Source of the DNA: Globodera rostochiensis
Lineage: Eukaryota; Nematoda; Chromadorea; Rhabditida; Heteroderidae
Direction of reading: 5' to 3'
Assembly (NCBI GenBank): GCA_018350325.1
Contig: JAEVLN010000003.1
Span: forward strand, 1,845,214-1,909,213
Length of the DNA: 64,000 nt
Shown: piece after piece, positions 54,831 through 64,000 of the stretch
Layout of the letters: each line of letters starts with the position of its first letter
Numbering within the stretch: the stretch's first letter is position 1
Notes under the pieces: generated by a model
Database searches by the model: none
The model's input: only the letters and a program-made list of their open reading frames with translations
Told to the model about the DNA's origin: nothing
Translations under genes and position numbers: made by a program

Positions 54831-57800
54831 TGTATTTAGGAATTTTTTTGTTTGTTTAAATATTATTCGGTATTTCTTAAGTGTATTAAACGTGAACATG
54901 CAAAATAAATAATTAACTCAGTAAAATGAAGTCGAACGAATGAATTAATGACAAAATTGAAAGCAAAAATATGTAATTAATAGCCTTGAAGATGAATGAA
55001 TGAATGCATTTTAACGGGCCGAGGGAATAATCTCCGGCGAAGCATTAAAAGGGTAAGAAATTAATTATTGTTTTTATTGGGTCAATAACAATTAATTAAT
55101 TAATCACACTTACATATTATGTATAAGACAAAGTTTCTAATTGCCCAAGCCAACTTAAATTAACGATTATTGTGACGGGAGGGATTCGACGGGGTTGTCG
55201 CCAGAGGGTAACTATGTATTGATGGACGATGGGATGGATGTGATTGGATTAGTGTGGGGGGGGGTAAGGAGGGCAGGCAGAAGAAGCCTTGGACCGATCG
55301 ATCGATGGGTTGTTTGAATTGGTCTCTAATTGATCTGCTTATCGACGATAATTTGATTTGTCAGTGTCCGATTTGGATTGATGAATAATGGTTATTACCT
55401 AATTTGTCAATGTTTCGGCCGAGCGTTTACAATTTGATTTGATTTGAGGGGAGGGGGGGGGAAGAAACTCCCCAATTACCCCCCCCCCCCCCCAATCCAT
55501 CACAAAGAATGAATGAATGAGAGGAATTGAGTGTTTGTTGTTGCTATCGTTTCGCGCCAGAGGGTTTAACGACCTCGCCGCCAGCGATCGATGGATGGTG
55601 GGAAACGCGAAAAGGGGAAGAACATGCGAATAAATGGCGGAAGAGTGAATAGAAAACATTTAGCCATCATTTTGTACATATTTAAGCACTTGTCATGGAC
55701 TGCGTTTACTTTAACCGATTGATCGGACAAAAGGCGGGGGCGGGGGGGGGAGTGAATTCGCCCGAGGGAAAGTGAGTGTGACATGACTGCGAGGGGAGGG
55801 GGGGTGGGGGGGGGGGGGAACGAACAATCAAAATAGGGATAATTTGTTGTTGAGGGTGAGGGAGTGGACGGGAGGAACGGTGAAAGGATGGAAGTGGGAG
55901 AATGGGGGGGAGGGGGGGAGGGTGAGTAATTGGCCCGAGGGGACGAAGCGACACATCCATCGATGAGTGGGGGGGCAGAACAGCCGCCCTCTCCCCTCCG
56001 GCGTGTGTCGTCGTCAATCTTCTCGCCTTGTTCCTCCACATCCCATCATCAATTTCAGCACTTCTCTGTTTACCATGAATTTATAGGATAATGTGTGAGG
56101 GTATTTGTTGGATGGTTAAGGCGCGTAAAGAAGAAGAAGAAGCTGGTTGTTGAGCATGGATGAATGGATGGATTAACAGGGCGAATAATAATGAGAGGGA
56201 TTTGGATTGCCCTGGAGGGGGTGGGGGGCAGAACAATGGCCGTCGACGGCGGATGTGTCCTCTTCGACGGGGTGGTGGCCACACATCTCTCATCTCATCT
56301 CATCCCTCCCACAGCCCCAAACACAACAAATCGACGACGACCAAACGATTGGGGGGGGGGGCAAACATTGCGGGGGGGGGGAAGATGATATGATGGGGAG
56401 AGATTTGGTTGGATGTATTGTTTTGTTGTTGGCGGATAGGGAAAGTATGTACATATAATGTGTAATGCAAATTGTTGATTTATTGGGTGTTTAACGATCG
56501 ACTTAAAGGTTCAAGAGGGAGGGGGGGGGGGGGTGATAATGGCATAATGTCATTAGATGGATGGCATGATGCTGATGTGATGATGATAATGAATGGAGGA
56601 GGAAGAGTTTAATTAAGCGGAGAATTGGAGGGAATGTTGTGTGGTTCGTGACAACGACGGGACGGAAAGGAGGGAGGCAATTGTCGCCTGCGGGGAGGGG
56701 GGAGGGGAGTCAGCCATCACCAACAAATGGCGAGTGAGTGAAGAGGCTAGGAGTGGAAGGAAGGGGCAGAGAGCGGAGGGAATTAATAAAAATCAAATGG
56801 GCGCAAAGATGGCGGGGAGCGGCGCACGCCCATAACTGTGCGCGGGATTCGTTCGGGAGTGGAGAGAAGCAGAACGATTGAAAGCATATGGGAGAGGTGA
56901 ACAGAGAAGACGAGAGAGTGGAGAGCTGCACGCGCGGATGTGCAAACCATGTCCGCGGGCTTCGCCCAAAGCAGCCCATAACCGACCCACACCTCATCCA
57001 TCCGCCATTTGTGTGCCCTCGGGGGAAGTGGGAGTGATGCGTGCGGTTGCTCCTCTCCGGACGCGGGCGGTTCGTTGGAGTCGAAACTTAGGAGAGAATG
57101 AAGCTGAAGAGAGCGGTGATGGGCGATGCTGAGGGAAATAGCAATTCGTAGTCATCCCTCGTGTCATCGACCTGCTTTTTGGCGGCGGGCCACGCTCTGG
57201 AGGCATTCAGCGCGCTCTCTCGTCCCTCTCTCCCCCCAGGGGGCGCGTCCGCCCTTTGCCGAGACGATTACTCTCTTCCATTTTCCGTACCGATGGATTC
57301 GCCCACCCCTCCTCTTCCCTCCCTATTCGACAACGACGATGAAATGAAATGACTATTTGGTCGCTGCATCATGCGCCATTGCCCACCGAACCTGACGGGG
57401 ACGACTTTGTTGGTTGTTCCTCCCCCGCCGAAGTACTCCTCCCTCCCCCACCCCTCCCTCCGCTTCCTCCAATTTTTGATAGCTGTTGTTGTTACTTCCT
57501 CCTCACTCCACTCACTCACTATTCATCCCCCCCCCCCCCCCCCCCCCATCCTTGCAGCCGCTCAACGCCCTGACTGACTGCTGCCATCAATAGCGGTAAC
57601 AACAACGACGCCGCTGGGGTGGAGAGACGAAAAAGAAAAGAGAGCATCCATCGGATGGGAGGGAGAGACTGGATGGAGGAGGGGGGGGGATGGCTGGATG
57701 TATTGGGGAGGATGGTCCGGATGATCGAAGACTACTCGGTTGAATGAATGAATGGGTGGGGGAGGGGAGGGGGGGGCTGATGGATGAGTGTTGGCGAGTG

Positions 57801-58177
57801 AATATAACAGATGGATTCGGATGGGAGTTGTGGCGGAGTGAAGAGAGCTGATTGGATTGGTGGATTAAGCTGTGGCGATCAATGGAGGGAATGGGATGAT
57901 CTGATCTTACCTCATCTCTCCCCCCCCCCCAATCAAATCATTTTTGGCTTCGCTTTTGTTTGTTATCAATTACACACATTGGAAGTAACGATTGGGTGAG
58001 GAAGGTGACGATGAATGAGTGCATTTTTTGGGATGGAATGGAAACATCATCCGCGATCAATTCCTCCTTCCTCCCCCTCCACCCCCTCCCAACTCCTCAT
58101 CCTCTTTCACCCACATCAAACCGGCTCCCCCCCCCCCCCACCCATTTTCCGGCCGTCGACGGAATTGGGCGGAGAAA

Positions 58178-58196
58178 GGGGGGGGGGGGGGGGGGG

Positions 58197-58234
<38 letters not shown>

Positions 58235-58258
58235 GGGGGGGGGGGGGGAAGGGGGGGG
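58178..58258. repeat. Near-pure G tract of about 80 nt
   Basis: G runs interrupted only by single A or T and one AA. It is the longest such tract here. It is expected to stall polymerases and to be length-unreliable in any assembly. Confidence 0.9.
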
Positions 58259-60315
58259 ATGTTGGTTTTATCTATCAGTCGACCACTTCCATATTATAGA
58301 AGCGGAGGGGAGGAGACGACGTATTTATTATTTATTTGTGTAAAATAATGCACCGCCACATTTACACAAAAACACTTTGAGTGAAAGAGGGAGGAAAGGA
58401 AATGAAGACAAAAAGAGCACACGATGGAAGGAAGGAAGGGGGAAGGAGGAAGGAAAGAAGGCGGAATAAGCCTGGAATGGAGGGAATGGAAAAAAGGGCA
58501 AAAGGGGGGGGGGCGCCCAATGAGGACGATGGATGAAGAGGAGGAGGGGTTGGGGGGGGGAGGGAAGAAGGTGGGCATGGAAGAGAGGGATTGAGTAAGA
58601 AGAATTACATTTTGCTGAAGAGGAACTACGAATCCATGCGTAAATTAAAATATTAGATGAAAGGTATTGACAGAAGTAAAAAAAGGAAGAATAAGCCGCC
58701 AGAAGGAGGGGGAGGAGGGGGGAGGGGGGGGGGAAGGAGGGGGGAGGGACCCAAGCCAACCGTCCCCGTCGGCGGTGAGCATTCATTCACTCACTAATCG
58801 GTGAGTGAGGGAAGGGTTTGTGGCCGTCAATTCCCCAAAGTTTGCTTACGTCCATCCGTTTTGGAATGAGCGAGGCAATAAGCAAAGCCGGCGACAACAA
58901 TGACAGCGCACCCTCATTAGGCGCACAAAAAGATCCTTTGAAGAATTGGGGGGAGGAGGGGGGGGGGGTAACAACACGGACGCGACGGACATGGAGGAGG
59001 AGGGAAGGAATGGGAGGGGGGAGGAGGGAGGGGGGAGCAATGGAAATGAGCGGATGGATGATCCGTCCGATGTCATCGATTGTCCGTCCGTCCGCTCAAT
59101 CGTTCAGTCGGATGAATGTGAAGAGGATGAATGGTCGGACGGATCGGATTTGAGTGGAGAAGAGTCGGAGGAGGGGAAAAGCAAGCGATTGTGAACAGAT
59201 AGAGAGAGGGGGGGGGGGGGATACATTGGCGGGAGGGATTTGAGGTCGAAGACGAAAGGGGAGGAGAGAGAAGTGAACTGCTTGCTGGATGGATGCCGGT
59301 GATGGACAATATAATAAGCATAAATTGTTCTTCCATTCGCCTCCAATGTTTCCGGCGTTTCCAACATTCCTTCATACCTCGAGAGTCTCGAGAAGAAAGC
59401 GCCATCGGCAAATTTGCCCCCGAGGACCTTTTTCGTTGTGGCGGCAGCAACGACTGGGGCAAATTTGGCGGAGATAGCCAAATAAATGAAAATAGAGAAA
59501 GGAAAACAGCGAAAGATTGTGTGAAGATGAGGGGACAGTCTTTGCCGGACCCGAGGCTTTTCATCCCCGGGAGGGTAAACGAAAAGCGCTTTCTCTTCAG
59601 GGAAAGGAGGTAAATGGGAAGGAAGAGGCGGCGGCTCTATTCATCCGACCCCCACACATCCCCCCCCCCCCTCGCCATCCTCTTCATTCGTTGGTTGTTG
59701 TCCTCTCCTCTCCTTTTCCCCTCCTCCCCCTCCCCCTCCCCCGTCTATTCTCTCTCTCCCAGTTCTGACCCACCAATCCTCCGACCCCCCAACCAAAATG
59801 GCTTGGGGATGGCCTTCACCACAATGGCGCGACATTTGAATGGATGGACACTGAAGACTGAACACAAAAGTGAGGGGAAAGAGGGGGGGGGGGATTGGGT
59901 GGCGCTGGCGGAGTGTGGTCGGTGTCATGGTGAACGACTCTCTGCTGCTGAAGATGAAGAGAGGGCAGGGGTTGAGGAGGGGGGGGGATTCTTCTGGTGG
60001 TGGTGAACGGATAAATGTGGAAGAGGTGGGGGGGGGGTGGGGGGGGGGGAATGGTCGTCGTCAGTGGTCGTGGATGAATTGAATGGATTGGGGGGGGGGC
60101 AAATGGCAAAAGAACATTAACCGAAAAGAAACTGCGAGCAAAGGGAGGGAGGAAACACAAAACCATTTTAGCGTGGGATTTTGATTTTGTTTGGAATAGT
60201 GACGGCGAAAGTTTGAAATGCGCCCGACAACAACAAACAGACTGAAAGAGACAAATTTGAAATGTCAATTAAGCCTCTAATACTGTATTGGGAAAAATAT
60301 TTTAACGGCTCAATG

Positions 60316-60540
60316 GCATTTCATCGACTAGGCCAAATCCGGCATTTCATCGACTAGGCTAAATCCGGCATTTCATCGACTAGGCCAAATCCGGCATTTC
60401 ATCGACTAGGCCAAATCCGACATTTATCCACTAGGCTAAATCCGAATCGACTAGGCCAAATCCGACATTTCATCGACTAGGCCAAATCCGACATTTCATC
60501 GACTAGGCCAAATCCGACATTTCATCGACTAGGCTAAATG
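60316..60540. repeat. 26-bp tandem repeat, about nine copies
   Basis: The unit contains CATTTCATCGACTAGGC and AAATCCG; variants have GGCC or GGCT and CCGG or CCGA. One copy is shortened at 60430-60450. No ORF. Confidence 0.92.
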
Positions 60541-62800
60541 TAACCGTATGCCACAAAAATTTCCCGAAATCGGATTGCGATTGCCAATAAAGGTCCGGAA
60601 TCCGGGACTCCGGGCCCAAAAATGTCCGGAACTCCGGATCCGGAAAAATTTCAAAATTTATACTGCGAGAAAATATGTATATCATAGCGCAATATGTATA
60701 TTAAGCTGTATCCAATTCACTAGTCATATTAACAGAAGATTTTTATTCAAAAAAAAAAAGAGTTTTTTTCGGACGTTTTATCACTGATGCGAACGATTAC
60801 GCAGATTTGTGCAATTGAGTCCAGTCAGCTTATTGAAATAATCGCTCACTCTCAACAAATCCCCGCAAGGAGTTGGGGGGGGGCACTTTTTTTGCACTTT
60901 TTAAAGAGTTTTCATAAAGTAATGGCGCCATTTTTCCATGTCGTGCCGTTTGTTCCGCCAATACGCCGCATAAGGAAGGGAGTCTCCGAACGATTTGGCG
61001 CTTTCACCCCCAGCAAATGTTCAGCAACCGGAAGCGATTGATCAGCACTTTAACATTTATTTTTTCAGATCAATGTCGGAAAAGCAATGCGATAAAGCTA
61101 AAGAAATTGTTAAAAAATAAATGTTATTATTCGAATTTCCGTGGAATTTATTCCAATTCCTTCGGCTAATTCTCGCAGCACATTTTCTCTATAGTCCCAT
61201 ATTCTCCCGTTCCATTCCTCCGTTCAGTTCACTGATCTGTTTTTTTTTGATCACTCCCTTTCGATCGGTTCCGATTTCCCCCCCCCCCCAATCTCTCCCC
61301 CCCCCTTCAGCAGCAGCTAAATGCCCCGATTCGCCCGCCCGCCGCTTTTCCCTCCCCACGTTGAACCGTTAATACATATGTAAAGCACGCACAATAACTT
61401 TGGATGGCAAATGTTCTGGAAGGATCCTTTTCCCCCCCCCCATTTATTGCTGAATGGTGAAAACATTCCCTCACAAATCAGTCCCTTCCCGCCACAATGG
61501 CGGCTTTCAAACAAACAAAGACTCTCCGTGCCAAAAACCGCACAAATTATTAAAAATAAAAACCTTTTGAAAATGTGAAGAATAATTTTACTGAATTTAA
61601 AAATTTGACTCCATTCATTTTGTCTTCTTTTTTATTCTCCCAATAAATGAATGAATGACCTTCACAGTGTCAGAAGAGGAGGTAACGGCGACGGTTATTT
61701 AATTCCAACGCCGTTAAATCACTTTTTAAGCAAAGAAAGAATTCTATTGTCAATAAAATTATTTATATTATTCTTTTTTGGGCGTATCCGAAAGAGTCAA
61801 TGGAAGCACAAATTACGTCGAATATATTTAAATATTTAGCAATTCAAAAAATTGTGCGTGTGAGGCTTTTTTCGTGATTTGGGCGGTCATTTGGTTTGTC
61901 GAGGATGTGCAAATTGATCCGTCTCTGGTGGTGGGTGAGCGAGCTTTACCCCCCCTCCCCCCGGCGGGCGGTGATCCCCCCCCCCCCCCCCCCCCCCCCC
62001 GGCGGCTTGATCCCCCCACCCCTCCTCCTGATCGACAGTCCTCCTCCTCTCCGCTCTGTTTGCCCATTTTCCGAGTGATTTGTGTTATGTGTCTTTCTTT
62101 CTCCTCAGGGGACGTCCGTTTTGTGGGATTTTGTGAGTGGAACAAGCAAGCGAAAGTGCGGTGGGTGGCGCGACTTATTAAGGGGGCGCGCGAGAAGCAG
62201 TCAGTCGAGTCGCTGATGAGAAGACATGGAGGCGCGGGGGTGGGAGAAGCGGAAGGAGATGAACAAATGGTGAAGATGGATGGATGGGGGAGGGGGGGGG
62301 GGCTTTGACGGATGGGATGAATAATGGAATGGTCAGCGAACGACTGAGTTACCTCCGCGCACCCCCCCCCCCCCCCTCATTAGCCATTCCGCTCTCGGGA
62401 AAACATTGATTTAGTCATGTTTTTGAGCTTTTGGCTGAGCTCCCGGGGAGAGGACACGACGGGCGGATGGGTGGGGAAGGGATGACAACAGATTCATCCG
62501 CCCGCGCGGACTTCGGAGAAAAGGGGGGGGGGTAAAGGCTCTTCACTGATTCATTCCCTTCCCTTCCCTCATCCTCTCGAGACAATTTGCAACAATCTCC
62601 GCCGGTCTCCCCACTTTCACTGATTAGCATGGAAAACAGTCAAATCGTCTCAAACTCTTCCGTTCCCCCCTTCAGTCGAGACTGAACGCGACTGACTGAT
62701 CAACAACCACAGAGCAGAGCAAGAAAGTGATGAAGTAAGCGGAGAACGGAAGGAAGGAAGAAAAGACGCGAAAAGAAAAAGGCACACAAGGAAAGGAAAG

Positions 62801-63154
62801 ATGCTCTGTTTTGGCACAAAGAAGGAGGAGGAAGGCACGGCCGACGGAGTGGAGGAAGAACATGGACGGCATCTGAGGAGGAGAAGAAGAAGCATGCCCA
62901 AATCGGAAGGAGACGAGCCAAACAACGGAAGAGAGTGGGCCTGGACGAATGGAGGAACTGTGACGAAGAGGAAAAAGGTGGACAGGGCAAAACGGCGGGT
63001 ATGGCATATCATCAACAAAGTCGCATGTCCGTCCGTCCATCTCTCAACCTATTCACTGATCAGAAAGCTTTCTCTTCATTCTGTCACTGATCGCCCATTT
63101 GACCAACTGATCCATCCAACCAATCCATTGGCCGTCAAATTGGCCATTCGTTGA
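62801..63154 (+). CDS. Possible first exon of an unidentified basic protein
   Basis: An ATG-led frame of 117 codons, less biased than its surroundings, starts MLCFGTKKEEEGTADGVEEE and continues EEEHGRHLRRRRRSMPKSEG, then GREWAWTNGGTVTKRKKVDR and AKRRVWHIINKVACPSVHLS. Its distal part is probably not coding. It may splice to the Lys-rich exon at 63696, but I cannot fix the donor. Low confidence that it is a gene. Confidence 0.25.
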   Translation: MLCFGTKKEEEGTADGVEEEHGRHLRRRRRSMPKSEGDEPNNGREWAWTNGGTVTKRKKVDRAKRRVWHIINKVACPSVHLSTYSLIRKLSLHSVTDRPFDQLIHPTNPLAVKLAIR

Positions 63155-63695
63155 CCCCATCAGAAAGCGGGCGGGCATTTGTCTGTGTGGTTGGCTTCTC
63201 CCCGACCCGTCCATTCTTCTCTTTGCTCGTCTCACCTCAATCTTCGTTTATTCTCCGCCATCATTTTTGATCGGTCATCGATCCCCCCCCCCCAATTCAT
63301 CCGCATTCCCATTCAAAACCCATCCCTTCCATTTGCCCCCCCGAAAATATATTTTTATCCCCCCCCCCCCCCCCCGACTTTTCTTATCTTTTCGAGAATT
63401 TTATTTTAAAACAATTTGTTCTGTGCCCAACTTTGATTTACGCAAATAAGTGAAAGCATTAAAAGTGTGTGGCTCCTTTTATCCTCGGATTTGTTCTTCC
63501 CCCGTTTTCCTCAATTCCCCCCCCCCCCCCCCCCCCCCCCCTCCCGCCTCCCAATCGATCTCTCCCTCATTTTGCACCAACCGCCCTTCTCTAACATTTA
63601 TTTATTATTGTTAAAATATTAAAGTAATGAAAGTTTTTATTTACAAATGTTTTATGGGGAAAGTCAACTTGGAACAACAAATTTTTTATATTTAG

Positions 63696-63917
63696 TTGAA
63701 AAAACGTCGAAAAAGTAAGACAAAACATCACCACAGCGACATGGACACGGAGCAGAAGCAATTAGCGCAGAATGGGCAAAGGGAAATGGAGAAAAGAATG
63801 CCTAACGGCAATAATGGGCGGGAAAAGTGTTCGTCGTCGGGCCCTTTGATCGGCACCGCCGAGGGAGGAATAGAATTTGCCAAGATCACCGACCGAATCT
63901 TCGGTTTGATTGATTGA
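63696..63917 (+). CDS. Probable terminal exon of an unidentified hydrophilic protein
   Basis: A T-rich acceptor (TTTTATATTTAG) opens a frame beginning LKKRRKSKTKHHHSDMDTEQ. It continues KQLAQNGQREMEKRMPNGNN and SSGPLIGTAEGGIEFAKITD, ending RIFGLID at TGA 63915-63917. An AATAAA lies about 35 bp later (63953-63958), as expected for a last exon. The reading is balanced and not repeat-derived. No domain is recognised; the upstream exons are unknown. Confidence 0.45.
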   Translation: MKKRRKSKTKHHHSDMDTEQKQLAQNGQREMEKRMPNGNNGREKCSSSGPLIGTAEGGIEFAKITDRIFGLID

Positions 63918-64000
63918 TCTTTCCGACTGATTAGAGATTTGTGTTTAGTTTAAATAAACTCTTTGCCCATTAAGCCCTTCTGTACCCCTCCGGATCGGAC

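Larger units (their letters stand above)
54831..62800. other. About 8 kb without a supported gene; homopolymer and microsatellite rich
   Basis: Dozens of G or C runs of 8-30 bases, GATGGATG and GAATGAATG microsatellites, and TCCTCC/GGAGGA tracts. Open frames of 60-165 codons on both strands are Pro-, Gly-, Ser- or Arg-rich shadows of these tracts. They have no domain, no consistent splice sites and no ordered amino-acid conservation pattern. It could be a long intron, a 5' regulatory region or true intergenic DNA. Confidence 0.5.

Noticed and set aside
55566..60268. Many 60-165-codon frames between 55.5 and 60.3 kb
   Set aside because: Composition follows the local G/C and GGAGGA tracts; opposite-strand shadows are equally open.
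61874..62308. 144-codon + frame with GDVRFVGFCEWNKQAKVRWV
   Set aside because: It crosses a C homopolymer of about 25 nt and a G run; the short sensible-looking middle has no splice support.

Overview
This window is nuclear DNA from a nematode, most likely a tylenchid/cyst-nematode type. The evidence is a cuticle collagen, a vitellogenin-receptor-like LDL receptor, a TWK-type K2P channel, a worm-type UGT and a ZP-domain protein, together with many short introns (about 40-60 nt), tight gene spacing and several GC-AG introns. The species is inferred, not proven. Most genes were rebuilt here by joining exons at visible splice sites; no transcript data were available.

Layout. 1-229: last exon of an unidentified + strand gene. 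1.0-5.2 kb (-): LDLR/VLDLR-class receptor, RME-2-like. 6.0-7.8 kb (-): ribosomal protein S16 behind RNA polymerase III subunit RPC8/POLR3H. 8.2-11.1 kb (+): CCT1/TCP-1 alpha then CRIPT. 11.5-14.2 kb: repeat cluster with two hAT-type MITEs (8-bp target duplications visible) and a 400-bp foldback element. 12.9-15.7 kb (+): V-ATPase subunit H, with one MITE in an intron. 16.0-17.6 kb (+): N6AMT1/HEMK2 methyltransferase that runs in frame, with no stop, into ATG12. 17.75-22.6 kb (-): BTBD9 behind SAP18. 23.3-25.3 kb (+): NUF2. 26.1-26.9 kb (+): dynein light chain. 27.5-29.2 kb (+): cuticle collagen. 29.8-32.1 kb (+): UDP-glycosyltransferase. 32.1-33.6 kb (-): small single-pass membrane protein. 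35.2-35.8 kb (+): candidate amidated neuropeptide precursor with three RELFG units. 35.9-37.3 kb (-): ZP-like protein. 38.6-40.5 kb (+): K2P channel with an arginine in its first selectivity filter. 41.7-43.7 kb (-): ASH1-like PHD-BAH module. 43.9-48.8 kb: a 4.9-kb satellite of 28-bp/21-bp units. 48.9-53.4 kb (-): long disordered nuclear-type protein, possibly the N-terminal part of the ASH1-like gene. 53.5-64 kb: gene-poor DNA full of homopolymer G/C runs and microsatellites, with two possible exons near 63 kb.

Same-strand housekeeping pairs lie 170-280 bp apart (POLR3H-RPS16, CCT1-CRIPT, V-ATPase H-N6AMT1/ATG12, SAP18-BTBD9), as in nematode operons. From about 25 kb onward the window shifts from compact housekeeping genes to tissue and surface genes (collagen, UGT, ZP, K2P, neuropeptide) separated by long G/C homopolymers and minisatellites. 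The most interesting items are the methyltransferase-ATG12 reading frame, the RELF-amide precursor, the altered K2P filter, and the satellite splitting an ASH1-like locus.
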